This document shows positions 26,744 through 35,033 of a stretch of 64,000 bases of DNA, piece after piece; positions within the stretch are counted from its first letter, which is position 1, and the number at the start of each line of letters is the position of its first letter. Position numbers and translations under genes: made by a program. Source of the DNA: Elainella saxicola E1 (GTDB taxonomy: Bacteria > Cyanobacteriota > Cyanobacteriia > Elainellales > Elainellaceae); assembly GCA_002796835.1 (NCBI GenBank), contig LUGL01000014.1, positions 1-64,000 of the forward strand. Reading direction: 5' to 3'. The notes below the pieces were generated by a model. That model searched no databases, was not told the origin of the DNA, and saw nothing but the letters and a program-made list of their open reading frames with translations.

Positions 26744-27910
26744 ATGAACGTCACCCATCTCTATTGTTCAGCCTGCAACCAATCCTATCCGCCGCGTCGC
26801 CTTTACAACCTGTGCGATTGTGGTAAGCCGTTACTGGTCGCTTACGATCTCGATCGGGCTGCCAGCACCCTGACTCAGTCTGCATTATCGACTCGTCCTC
26901 CGACGCTGTGGCGCTATGCGGAAGTTTTGCCGGTGGATGATCGGGTGAATCGGGTCAGTTTGGGAGAAGGGATGACTCCGTTACTCCGGGCTGAACGGCT
27001 GGGGCAAGCGCTAGGGCTGAAAAATCTCTATATCAAAGATGAATCGCAGAATCCTACTGGATCTTTTAAGGCACGTGGCATGACTGCGGCAGTCTCCATG
27101 GCCAAGGAATTAGGGGTGAAAAAAATTGCTGTTCCTTCTGCTGGAAATGCTGCCGGAGCATTAGCGGCCTATGCGGCCAGAGCTGGACTGGAAGCATTTA
27201 TTTTCATGCCCAAGGATACGCCTCTCGCCAATATCATTGAATGTCAGCAGAATGGTGCCCATGTCACCTTAATCGATGGATTCATTACTGACTGCGGACG
27301 GATTGTGGCAGAACGAAAAGCCGCAGAAGGGTGGTTTGATGTTTCTACCCTAAAAGAACCCTATCGGGTTGAAGGGAAGAAAACCATGGGCTATGAGCTG
27401 GCGGAACAATTAGACTGGCAGCTACCCGACGTGATTCTCTATCCAACCGGAGGCGGCACCGGGTTAATTGGCATGTGGAAGGCATTTGACGAAATGGAAC
27501 GTATGGGTTGGATTGGGTCCCATCGGCCTCGCATGGTTAGCGTTCAGGCTGCTGGTTGTGCTCCGATCGCTCAAGCGTTTGCATCTGGCTTATCCGCAGG
27601 CGCAGACATTGCTAACCCTCATACGATCGCCTCTGGATTGCGTGTGCCTAGAGCGATCGGCGATTTTATCATGCTCGATATTCTCCGTCAGAGTCATGGA
27701 ACTGCTATTGCTGTGACTGATGAACAATTGCTGGCTGGGGTGAAGCAACTGGGAATTGCTGAGGGAATTTTTGCTGCGCCTGAAGGGGGAGCCTGTGTGC
27801 CTGCGCTTCAGCAGTTGATCGATCAGGGTAAGGTCGATCGATCGGAGCGCATTGTTTTGTTTAACACCGGCTCTGGGTTGAAATATCTGGAAGCATTTCA
27901 CAGCAAATAA
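26744..27910 (+). CDS. thrC: Threonine synthase
   Basis: A 388-residue PLP enzyme converting O-phosphohomoserine to threonine. A zinc-ribbon-like N-terminus is visible (C8, C11, C24, C26). The PLP lysine is in NPTGSFKARGM, phosphate contacts are in SAGNAAGALAAYAARAG and YPTGGGTGLIGMWKAF, and the C-terminal region is LFNTGSGLKYLE. The N-terminal cysteine set and length fit the plant/cyanobacterial-type ThrC. It may be a second copy; in sulfur islands such paralogues can act on other phosphorylated or sulfur amino acids, but nothing here shows that. Confidence 0.87.
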   Translation: MNVTHLYCSACNQSYPPRRLYNLCDCGKPLLVAYDLDRAASTLTQSALSTRPPTLWRYAEVLPVDDRVNRVSLGEGMTPLLRAERLGQALGLKNLYIKDESQNPTGSFKARGMTAAVSMAKELGVKKIAVPSAGNAAGALAAYAARAGLEAFIFMPKDTPLANIIECQQNGAHVTLIDGFITDCGRIVAERKAAEGWFDVSTLKEPYRVEGKKTMGYELAEQLDWQLPDVILYPTGGGTGLIGMWKAFDEMERMGWIGSHRPRMVSVQAAGCAPIAQAFASGLSAGADIANPHTIASGLRVPRAIGDFIMLDILRQSHGTAIAVTDEQLLAGVKQLGIAEGIFAAPEGGACVPALQQLIDQGKVDRSERIVLFNTGSGLKYLEAFHSK

Positions 27911-27934
27911 CTGATCCATGGCGGCTCAAATGCT

Positions 27935-28144
27935 TCAGCCTTGAAAAGCACGAATCAAGACTCTGAACAGGAAATGAGGAGCTTTACGCTGCCGTGCCCC
28001 AGGTTCAGGCTTGAAAGGCGGCTTTGTCGGCTCAGGCGGATTTTCATCCTTGTCTTGCTGTAAATCGATCGCAGATGGATCGATCGACGCTTGAAGTGGC
28101 AGATCTTCGAACCAGAGACGTTCAATTTGTCCAAATTGCATCAC
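27935..28144 (-). CDS. Small hypothetical protein
   Basis: A 69-residue ORF (MMQFGQIERLWFEDLPLQ) with a Pro/Glu-rich centre and a basic C-terminus. It starts 37 bases after the methyltransferase stop on the same strand, so it may be the second gene of that unit. No family recognised. Chance ORF remains possible. Confidence 0.4.
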   Translation of the reverse strand: MMQFGQIERLWFEDLPLQASIDPSAIDLQQDKDENPPEPTKPPFKPEPGARQRKAPHFLFRVLIRAFQG

Positions 28145-28181
28145 TTAACCTCGCAGTTTGCCACTTTACAAGCCACAGAAA

Positions 28182-28853
28182 TTAGCGAACCGGCTGGATC
28201 TGGTATTTATCGGGTTTTCCAATGAATTCAAAAAGTTGTTCCTCATTCGGGACAGGTGTATTCTCACCCAAGTGTCGGTGAATACCAACACCCATATCGC
28301 CAGTTTGGGTCAAGCGAAAGTCAACTTCTTCAAATCCAGCTTCCTGAAACAATCGACGAACGGTTTCGGAATGGGTAACACCATCTAAATGTCCGCGTGT
28401 CCAGAGAACGAACGCACCCGATTTGCTCAGATAGCTCAGGTTGCGGATCAATCGCTGTAGCTCCGCCTCATTGGCTAAGTTGCCAAAGATACCACAAACA
28501 ATCACGATATCTGCCGGAACAGCACCGCTGTATGCTGCGGCCAGGGTTGCATCGCCATTGATAAATTCGATTTGCTTGGTTAGACCGATCGCCTCAAGCG
28601 TTGCTCTCCCTCGTTCTACTAGCTGCGGATTCAGCTCCACCAAACGAGCCTGAACGTCTTGAGCACGGGGATGATTCGCGAGAGCCCCCAATAAGTCTCG
28701 ACCATCGCCTGCACAGGCACTCACGACCTGAATTTGTCCGGATGGTGCAGCATCCAGGCTACGGGTAATATATTCTCGAACAATCTCTAATCGCTGTTGT
28801 AACCTGGCATCAGTTTGGTATAAATCATGCCACTCGAACCAGTCTTTCGCCAT
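28182..28853 (-). CDS. Class I SAM-dependent methyltransferase
   Basis: A 223-residue protein. The SAM-binding motif is VVSACAGDGRDLLGAL, followed by acidic LVELNPQLV and FINGDATLAAAY, and the catalytic strand ADIVIVCGIFGNL. I use ATG 28853 (MAKDWFEWHDLY), which has AAGGAA about ten bases before it; the track's start at 28889 adds 12 residues from an imperfectly repeated upstream sequence. The WFEWHDLYQTDARLQQRL N-terminus is seen in an uncharacterised methyltransferase group. Substrate unknown. Confidence 0.78.
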   Translation of the reverse strand: MAKDWFEWHDLYQTDARLQQRLEIVREYITRSLDAAPSGQIQVVSACAGDGRDLLGALANHPRAQDVQARLVELNPQLVERGRATLEAIGLTKQIEFINGDATLAAAYSGAVPADIVIVCGIFGNLANEAELQRLIRNLSYLSKSGAFVLWTRGHLDGVTHSETVRRLFQEAGFEEVDFRLTQTGDMGVGIHRHLGENTPVPNEEQLFEFIGKPDKYQIQPVR

Positions 28854-28878
28854 AGAAAAGCATTCCTTGATCAATTCC

Positions 28879-28937
28879 TTAATTTGCACTTGCTAGCTGT
28901 AATTTCTGGTGTCTTTAATTTGCACTTGCTAGCTGTA
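28879..28937. repeat. 23-bp direct repeat, 36-bp period
   Basis: TTAATTTGCACTTGCTAGCT followed by GTA is present twice, exactly, at 28879-28901 and 28915-28937. The flanks are also similar, suggesting a local slippage duplication. The first copy overlaps the track's longer start of the methyltransferase. Confidence 0.8.
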
Positions 28938-29062
28938 GTTTATGATGTAATTCATTGATGCAATGATTAACATCCTATTCCTGATTGCGAGTTGCAAAAT
29001 ACAACAAATATTTTTGCTTGTTTTTTACAGGCAATTATGTAATACTCGCTATTGTTAATCTA

Positions 29063-29084
29063 CGGTAAATCGGTAGATTTAAAG
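29063..29084 (+). promoter_or_regulatory. Putative sulfur-island operator, copy 2
   Basis: AATCTACGGTAAATCGGTAG continues into ATTTAAAG. The core is CGGTAAAT-N6-ATTTAAAG; the same bases also read as AATCTAC-N9-GTAGATT. It lies 118 bases before the LLM start at 29202. Confidence 0.65.
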
Positions 29085-29201
29085 TATTTTTTAACAAAAG
29101 TTAGTGATACCCTGATTCAATGCGACGTTCTATCTCTGCAATTGGTTAGTCACCTCTATTCATCTTGGACTGAACTCATCTTGAACTTAACAAGGTCGCT
29201 T

Positions 29202-30251
29202 ATGTCCGAACCACGCTATGGGATCTGGATTCCGGTCTACGGCAATTGCGGGGCAATGAATCATCCCAACGAACCTCGTGATGCGAGCTATGCCCGCGCC
29301 AAGTCGTTAATTCAACTCGCAGAAGCTTATGGTTTCACCACAACTTTGATCGCTGAACATATCATTAATCCCCGAAATGCTGAACTCGATCAGCTAGAAA
29401 CCTGGACGGCAGCAGCAGCCTTAGCAGAAGCTACCAATTCGATCGAAATTATTGCGGCAGTGAAGCCCCTTTTGTTTCATCCTGTGGTGCTGGCTAAGAT
29501 GGCGTTGGGGATTGATGCAATTAGCAACGGACGGTTTGCGATCAATTTGGTGAGCGCCTGGTTTAAACCAGAGATCGAAAAATCCGGCATTCCTTTTTTG
29601 CCACATGACGATCGCTATCAATATTCCAGAGAATGGATTTCGATTGTGAAACGCCTCTGGCGAGGAGAGCGCATTAATTTTGAAGGTGAATATTTTCACA
29701 TTACTGATCTAAATTTATCTCCTCCTGCGATCGCCCAACCATACCCAAGAGTTTATTTGGGTGGTGAATCGGATCCGGCCAAACAATTAGCCGCAGAGAT
29801 TGCTGATGTATTTTTTCTCAACGGTCGTCCGATCGATGTGATTCGAGAAACGATCGCTGAAGTGAGCCGTTTACCTCGTCCCCTGGCAAGACCCATTCGC
29901 TTTGCCATGTCAGCATTTGTGATTGCCCGATCAACGGATGAAGAGGCCCAAGCAGAATTTCAATATTTGACGACTTTAGCAGCCCAGGACGATCGTTCCG
30001 AGCTGATGAAAGGGGTCGATGCAGAGGTGGTGATGTTTAAAAATCTGGTGAAATATCCAGCAGTTGGCAGTAATGGCGGCACGGCAGCCGGACTCGTCGG
30101 AAGTTATGACACAGTTGCCACCCGGATTGCAGACTTTGTTGCAGCCGGGATCGACACATTTATGCTGCAATTTCAGCCCTTTACTCCCGAGATGCAACGG
30201 TTCGCAACTGAGGTGATGCCTCGTGTTCGATCCGTTGCTCTCGTTTCCTAA
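29202..30251 (+). CDS. LLM flavin-dependent monooxygenase (SsuD-like), diiron block copy 1
   Basis: A 349-residue luciferase-like monooxygenase. ATG 29202 (MSEPRYGIWIPVYG) is chosen because the paralogue at 31170 begins the same way; the track's 29052 start lies before the operator. Blocks include GFTTTLIAEHI, NSIEIIAAVKPLLFHP, ISNGRFAINLVSAWFKPE, LPHDDRYQYSREWI and NGGTAAGLVGSYDTVATRI. It probably uses FMNH2 and oxygen to cleave a C-S bond as in SsuD. The substrate cannot be told. It precedes a putative diiron protein by 41 bases, then a close paralogue of itself. Confidence 0.85.
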   Translation: MSEPRYGIWIPVYGNCGAMNHPNEPRDASYARAKSLIQLAEAYGFTTTLIAEHIINPRNAELDQLETWTAAAALAEATNSIEIIAAVKPLLFHPVVLAKMALGIDAISNGRFAINLVSAWFKPEIEKSGIPFLPHDDRYQYSREWISIVKRLWRGERINFEGEYFHITDLNLSPPAIAQPYPRVYLGGESDPAKQLAAEIADVFFLNGRPIDVIRETIAEVSRLPRPLARPIRFAMSAFVIARSTDEEAQAEFQYLTTLAAQDDRSELMKGVDAEVVMFKNLVKYPAVGSNGGTAAGLVGSYDTVATRIADFVAAGIDTFMLQFQPFTPEMQRFATEVMPRVRSVALVS

Positions 30252-30292
30252 TCTGTTTAACTTGATTTCCATTCACTTCAAAGGATTCCATC

Positions 30293-31114
30293 ATGACTGC
30301 AACTTTAGTGCGTCCAGCCTGGACAACCGACTACGAAGTTGAAACATTCAACCGTTTAATCGCCCAATATGCGCCGCATCTACCCACGCAAAAACTGCAT
30401 GATCCGCGACCGATCGCCAGTGCAGCGGAACTAGAAAACTTCTATCCCTATCGGGTTTCTGGTGCTGCGCATGATCTGTTTATTGTTCAACTTTGTGCGA
30501 AGGCGATCGATCGGCTGTTTCTCCAGGATGCAGAAGTGCAGCTGTTTCTGAGTCGCCAAATTGGAGATGATGGTGCCCATGCGCTGGATACCTATCAGCG
30601 AGTGCAAGAATTATCGGGCCAGGATCCGATCGAACAGATCAATCAGCAAGTGCAATATCACTGGGATTATCTGGGGGATGCCCCAACGCGTAATTGGATA
30701 GGTTTTCTGGCATGGCAATTACATTACGAGCTGCATATCGTCTCGACTTTACTGTTAACTAGCCGCCTGACTCGCATCAATGATCCTGGCTCAGCGAGTT
30801 TTGCTGCGGAGCGTATTCTTCCCGATGAATTTGTGCATCGTCAAGCCGTTGTGCAGTGGTGGCAGCGCAAATATGATCAGGCTTCTTTGGCTGAGCGATC
30901 GGAGTGGTCGGCTCAACTGCTGGCGCTCGATGAAGAAATTCAAAAGCGGCGCAATCCTTACTTGAAAGACTTCTGGCAGCGCGCCCAACGTGCACTGGGT
31001 TTTGAGGTTGAGGGATTTGAAGTGATTTATGATGCTTGGCGACGGGAGGTGCTGGCCTACTTCCTGAATATTCCAACCGAGCAACTGCCAAAACTGGTTA
31101 GCCTAAACGATTAA
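30293..31114 (+). CDS. Uncharacterised ferritin-like putative diiron protein, copy 1
   Basis: A 273-residue, helical, soluble protein that I do not recognise from a named family. Compared with the paralogue at 61632, the best-kept blocks are AAHDLFIVQ, LSRQIGDDGAHALD, FLAWQLHYELH, ILPDEFVHRQAVVQWW and YDAWRRE. The DDGAH, YELH and DEFVH blocks place Asp/Glu and His three residues apart on successive predicted helices, as in ferritin-like diiron carboxylate proteins. That is inference. Both copies sit beside LLM monooxygenases, so a partner oxygenase or hydroxylase role in sulfur release is plausible. AAAGGA precedes the ATG. Confidence 0.6.
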   Translation: MTATLVRPAWTTDYEVETFNRLIAQYAPHLPTQKLHDPRPIASAAELENFYPYRVSGAAHDLFIVQLCAKAIDRLFLQDAEVQLFLSRQIGDDGAHALDTYQRVQELSGQDPIEQINQQVQYHWDYLGDAPTRNWIGFLAWQLHYELHIVSTLLLTSRLTRINDPGSASFAAERILPDEFVHRQAVVQWWQRKYDQASLAERSEWSAQLLALDEEIQKRRNPYLKDFWQRAQRALGFEVEGFEVIYDAWRREVLAYFLNIPTEQLPKLVSLND

Positions 31115-31125
31115 GTTGATTGTTC

Positions 31126-31168
31126 TTTGAATATGGAGTAGGGCACTTTTGAATATGGGGCAGGGCAC
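31126..31168. repeat. 21-bp imperfect tandem repeat at an LLM start
   Basis: TTTGAATATGGAGTAGGGCAC and TTTGAATATGGGGCAGGGCAC (two differences, 22-bp period) end one base before ATG 31170. The unit resembles the 27-bp tandem repeat at 52497-52550. The second copy's GGGGCAGGG may serve as ribosome-binding sequence. Confidence 0.7.
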
Positions 31169-31169
31169 T

Positions 31170-32225
31170 ATGGTTGAACCCCGCTATGGCATTTGGGCTC
31201 CGGTGGGTGGTAATTTTGGGCCACTGGATACACTTGAAGAACCGATCGATGCTAGCTATCAACGAACGCAACGGCTGGTTCTTCAGGCGGAGCAACTGGG
31301 ATTTACCACGACATTGGTGGCGCAACACATCGCCAATCCACGCGGTCTGGAGCTAGATCAGCTCGAAACCTGGACTACCTCCGCTGCATTGGCCGCAGTC
31401 ACCCACCGGATTGAAATCATCGCGGCAATCAAGCCCTTGCTGTTTCATCCAGCCGTGTTAGCAAAAATGGCCTTGGGCATTGATGAGATTAGTCAGGGCC
31501 GCTTTGCCATTAACTTAATTAGCGCTTGGTTTCGTCCAGAGCTAGAGCGGATTAATGTGCCATTTCTGCCCCATGACGATCGCTATCGCTATTCAGGAGA
31601 ATGGTTACAGGTGGTGAGGGCGCTCTGGAGTGGCGATCGCGTTAACTTTGAAGGCGATCATTTCAAAATTCAAAATTTACAGCTGCGTCCCACTCCGGTT
31701 TCTCAACCGTATCCCCGCATTTATCTGGGAGGAGCCTCTGATCCTGCCCAAATTCTGGCCGCAGAACAGTCCGATGTTTATTTCATCAATGGTCAACCGA
31801 TCGAAGATGTGCGGCAGGTAATTCAGCAGGTGTTAGGTCGATCGCGTCCTCTGCCTCTGCCAGTTCGGTTTGGTTTGGCTGCTTTTGTGATTGCGCGTGC
31901 TACAGATGCCGAAGCCCAGCAGGAATTGGAGCGTCTGCAAGTTTTGCAAGATCGGGAAGAACAATGGCAACTCAGCATTGGCAAAGGGGTTGATCCCGAT
32001 GCAGTGATGTTTCGTCTGTTCGCCAAAAATAAAGCGGTAGGTGGCAATGGCGGCACGGCTGCGGGGCTGGTGGGCAGTTACGATACGGTTGCCTCACGAA
32101 TTGCAGCGTTTCGGGAGATTGGCATCGAAACCTTCATGCTGCAATTCAATCCGTTTGAAATCGAAATGCAGCGCTTTGCGGATGAGGTGATGCCGCGTGT
32201 TAAACGCCTGCAAACTGTCGCTTAG
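31170..32225 (+). CDS. LLM flavin-dependent monooxygenase (SsuD-like), diiron block copy 2
   Basis: A 351-residue close paralogue of the 29202 gene. It shares EPRYGIW, FTTTLVAQHIANPRGLELDQ, IEIIAAIKPLLFHP, GRFAINLISAWFRPE, LPHDDRYRYSGEW and NGGTAAGLVGSYDTVASRI. ATG 31170 (MVEPRYGIWAP) is preferred; the track start at 31149 is a TTG inside the tandem repeat. Having two such enzymes flank the putative diiron protein suggests a block made by duplication. FMNH2 use follows from the family. Substrate unknown. Confidence 0.85.
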   Translation: MVEPRYGIWAPVGGNFGPLDTLEEPIDASYQRTQRLVLQAEQLGFTTTLVAQHIANPRGLELDQLETWTTSAALAAVTHRIEIIAAIKPLLFHPAVLAKMALGIDEISQGRFAINLISAWFRPELERINVPFLPHDDRYRYSGEWLQVVRALWSGDRVNFEGDHFKIQNLQLRPTPVSQPYPRIYLGGASDPAQILAAEQSDVYFINGQPIEDVRQVIQQVLGRSRPLPLPVRFGLAAFVIARATDAEAQQELERLQVLQDREEQWQLSIGKGVDPDAVMFRLFAKNKAVGGNGGTAAGLVGSYDTVASRIAAFREIGIETFMLQFNPFEIEMQRFADEVMPRVKRLQTVA

Positions 32226-32252
32226 GAAACCCATATTACCGGAATTGTCGCT

Positions 32253-33563
32253 ATGAAGCAGATGCATTTAGCTGGGTTTATGATTGCCTCGCAGGTGATT
32301 CATTCCCATGCCGTTTGGCGACATCCTCAGACTGAATTTGGGTTTCTCGACGCTGAATTCTATCAAAAGATTGCGCAAGTTCTGGAGCGGGGCAAGTTTG
32401 ATCTACTGTTCTTTGCGGATGTGCTGTCCTTGCCCGATCGCTATAGCGGACATTTTGAACCCAGTGTTAAATATGGTGCACAGGGAGCGATAATGCTGGA
32501 TGCGCTGGTGGTAGCGACGGCGATCGCAGTAGCCACGAAACACATTGGCATTGGCATCACCCGTTCCACAACCTATTTTCAGCCTTACGATCTGGCGCGC
32601 AGTTTTGCCACATTAGACCATCTGAGTCGGGGAAGAGTGGCATGGAATGTGGTGACATCCGGAAAAGATAGTGAAGCGCAAAACTTTGGGCTAGATCAGC
32701 ACCTGGATCATGAATTGCGCTATGAACGGGCGGATGAATTTATTCAGGTAGCTGCGAAGCTTTGGGACAGTTGGCAAGACGATGCGTTGATTTTAGATAA
32801 AGAAACGGGAATCTTTGCCGATCCCGAAAAAGTCGACTATGTTCATCATGCTGGGGATTGGTTTAAAGTGCGGGGACCGTTGACTGTGCCGCGATCGCCC
32901 CAAGGTCGTCCGGTGATTATTCAGGCCGGATCCTCTACCCAGGGCCGCGAATTTGCTGCGAAATGGGCAGAAGTGATCTTTGAGATTAGCCCCCTGCCTG
33001 AACTGATGAAGGCTTATTATCAAGATGTGAAATCGCGGATGGCTCGGTATGGTCGCGATCCCAATACCTGCAAAATTCTGCCTGCGATCATGCCGTTTGT
33101 GGGAGAAACCGAGGCGATCGCCCAGGAAAAACAGGCATTGCACAATGAGTTGGTGCATCCGCTCACGGGCCTACTAATGTTCTCGAATAGTTCGGGTGTG
33201 GATTTATCGGACTATGATCTGGATGCGCCACTGGAGAAAGTTGAGGTGCAGGGATCGCGAGGACAGTTTAACATGATTCAAAAACTTAGTCAGGAACAAG
33301 GATTAACCCTGCGAGATATCGGCAAAGCATACGGTCAGAGTGTTTTAGTGCCCCAAATTGCCGGAACGCCAGCACAAATTGCTGATTATCTGGAAGACTT
33401 GTTCCGCCAGGAAGCCGGAGATGGATTCATTATTTCACCGGCCTATCTTCCAGGCTCATTTGAGGATTTTGTCGATGGAGTTGTCCCAGAATTACAGCAA
33501 CGGGGTCTATTCCGTCGAGATTATCCGGGGACAACGCTGAGAGAAACATTGATATTGAATTGA
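32253..33563 (+). CDS. LLM monooxygenase, NtaA/SnaA/DszA-type
   Basis: A 436-residue member of the longer LLM group that includes nitrilotriacetate monooxygenase and the sulfone monooxygenase DszA. Blocks: MKQMHLAGFM, HSHAVWRHP, FDLLFFADVLSLPDRY, RSTTYFQPYDLARSFATLDH, GRVAWNVVTSGKDSEAQNFG, GRPVIIQAGSSTQGREFAAK and FIISPAYLPGSFEDFVDGVV. It starts 27 bases after the preceding LLM and would use FMNH2. A close paralogue is at 44024. Substrate may be a sulfone, sulfide or amine; the context favours sulfur. Confidence 0.87.
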   Translation: MKQMHLAGFMIASQVIHSHAVWRHPQTEFGFLDAEFYQKIAQVLERGKFDLLFFADVLSLPDRYSGHFEPSVKYGAQGAIMLDALVVATAIAVATKHIGIGITRSTTYFQPYDLARSFATLDHLSRGRVAWNVVTSGKDSEAQNFGLDQHLDHELRYERADEFIQVAAKLWDSWQDDALILDKETGIFADPEKVDYVHHAGDWFKVRGPLTVPRSPQGRPVIIQAGSSTQGREFAAKWAEVIFEISPLPELMKAYYQDVKSRMARYGRDPNTCKILPAIMPFVGETEAIAQEKQALHNELVHPLTGLLMFSNSSGVDLSDYDLDAPLEKVEVQGSRGQFNMIQKLSQEQGLTLRDIGKAYGQSVLVPQIAGTPAQIADYLEDLFRQEAGDGFIISPAYLPGSFEDFVDGVVPELQQRGLFRRDYPGTTLRETLILN

Positions 33564-33583
33564 TTTTTGGATAATTTGCTGCT

Positions 33584-34909
33584 TCAACCTGCTTCTGCTT
33601 CAGACGATATGGGAATCCGGAATGTCGTAACATCCACCGTCTGAACCGCCTGTTCCGATCGCGCGGTATCTGCTGGAACCCAATCATAGGGAACGGGCTG
33701 AGCACGGTATACCCAGTTTGAGGAGAGCACTTTGCCAGCCCGCAGTGGCACCTGTCCAAAGTAAGGGCTAACATATTCCCAGACAATATCGCCCTCTGGC
33801 GTAATCTGGAAGATGCGGCCATACATGCCTTCGTCGATTAGAGTATTGCCATTCGGTAAGCGTCTGGCACTGCTGATGAACGAACTGTGGAATGACCAGA
33901 CTGGCTGACCGGAACTTTCGCCCGTATATTGCCAGAGAATGGTCCGATCGATCGGATCAATTTCCAGCACCCGCGATCCGGTGAACATACCCAGGTAAGC
34001 AGGTGGAAATCCGGCGCTGCCCTGATTATCAAAAACCAGCAGGTTTCCTGCTCCAGGCAGTCCCTCTGGAATAATATGGGCATCATGCTGCCCAATGATT
34101 TGATCGACCGATCGCGGCACCTGCGGATTTTGCAAGCGGCTGTGGGGCGAGTTTTTACTATCGGGAAAGTCGGGGCCGAGTCGCCAAACAATTTTTCCAG
34201 TTGCTTTTTCAATAATGGCGATAAAGTTACCTTCGCGAGAATCGATCACAAGATTGTCGGGGTGAAAGCGTTGATCTCCGGCAGCAAACCAGCGATTAGG
34301 GCCAATCACCTCCATGTTATTAATCGTGATAAATCCGCCGTTATGGGCGTCCAGCTGTTTGACGAATCGGCTCAGATACTCAAATCCTTCCTGAGAAATT
34401 CCAAATTCATCAATATGGTCTCCCACCGTCCATTTCCAAACGATTTCTCCAACAGGTGTGATCTCATAAATCACCTGATCGGTGATCGCTTCGTTCGTAA
34501 TGGCCGGAATCGTTTGCTCTAAAGAACTGACAATTAATGTATTGCCATTGGCTAGACGATGCCAATCGTGATTTTGACGGGCTGCACCTCCGGGAGCCTG
34601 TTCGCCCCAGGACCACACGACATTGCCATCCCAATCCAGTTCCCCAAAGGTCTTGTTATTAAAAATGCCGCTCCAGGGACCTGGCTCTGTGCTGGAAAGC
34701 TGCACCAAAATATGTCCCTTTTCTCCATGGGCGCGATCGGGCGCGAGCAACTCACTGGGAAAGCCCAGGAATGGCCAAGCATGAACTTCATTGCCGTTCA
34801 TATCAATCAAGTGACTGGTGCCATCCGGCGAGCCAAACAACACATAGCCATTCCAGGCGCGGGACGGATCATAGAGAGTAACGCCAGTTGGAAAAACACT
34901 ATAGGGCAT
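33584..34909 (-). CDS. Arylsulfotransferase (ASST)-like protein
   Basis: A 441-residue protein made of repeated beta-propeller blades (LDWDGNVVWSWGEQ, GEIVWKWTVGDH, ATGKIVWRLGPDF, DRTILWQYTGES, GDIVWEYVSPYF). Conserved histidine blocks RQNHDWHRLANGN, GQHDAHIIP and WSFHSS match the arylsulfate sulfotransferase family, where a His carries the sulfo group. No signal peptide is seen, unlike classic periplasmic ASST, so it may be cytoplasmic. It is convergent with the LLM train and has a perfect palindromic operator 62 bases before its start. It could move sulfate groups from aryl sulfate esters. Confidence 0.8.
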   Translation of the reverse strand: MPYSVFPTGVTLYDPSRAWNGYVLFGSPDGTSHLIDMNGNEVHAWPFLGFPSELLAPDRAHGEKGHILVQLSSTEPGPWSGIFNNKTFGELDWDGNVVWSWGEQAPGGAARQNHDWHRLANGNTLIVSSLEQTIPAITNEAITDQVIYEITPVGEIVWKWTVGDHIDEFGISQEGFEYLSRFVKQLDAHNGGFITINNMEVIGPNRWFAAGDQRFHPDNLVIDSREGNFIAIIEKATGKIVWRLGPDFPDSKNSPHSRLQNPQVPRSVDQIIGQHDAHIIPEGLPGAGNLLVFDNQGSAGFPPAYLGMFTGSRVLEIDPIDRTILWQYTGESSGQPVWSFHSSFISSARRLPNGNTLIDEGMYGRIFQITPEGDIVWEYVSPYFGQVPLRAGKVLSSNWVYRAQPVPYDWVPADTARSEQAVQTVDVTTFRIPISSEAEAG

Positions 34910-34970
34910 ATTCTTGATCTGCTTGTTTCGCTGCTGCCAGCGACTGAAGGGGACAAGCTGAAATTATATC

Positions 34971-34992
34971 CGGTAAATTGACCGATTTACCG
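34971..34992. promoter_or_regulatory. Putative sulfur-island operator, perfect palindrome
   Basis: CGGTAAATTGACCGATTTACCG is an exact inverted repeat, CGGTAAAT-N6-ATTTACCG, followed by TAG. It lies between the divergent ASST-like gene (start 34909) and the MFS gene (start 35034). It is the best symmetrical copy and defines the dyad reading of the motif. Confidence 0.7.
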
Positions 34993-35033
34993 TAGTATTA
35001 TGAATATGGCTCAGGTAGCATAGGAGGCCACGG

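Larger units (their letters stand above)
28854..29201. other. Divergent intergenic region with operator and direct repeat
   Basis: A 348-base gap between the methyltransferase and the first LLM gene of the next block. It holds a 23-bp exact direct repeat (28879-28901, 28915-28937) and an operator-like site at 29063-29084. No gene seen. Confidence 0.6.

Noticed and set aside
26744-27910. Cystathionine or cysteine synthase in the sulfur island
   Set aside because: N-terminal zinc-ribbon cysteines and family blocks fit threonine synthase better.
32253-33563. Naming this LLM dszA or ntaA
   Set aside because: The subgroup covers several substrates and the sequence alone does not separate them.
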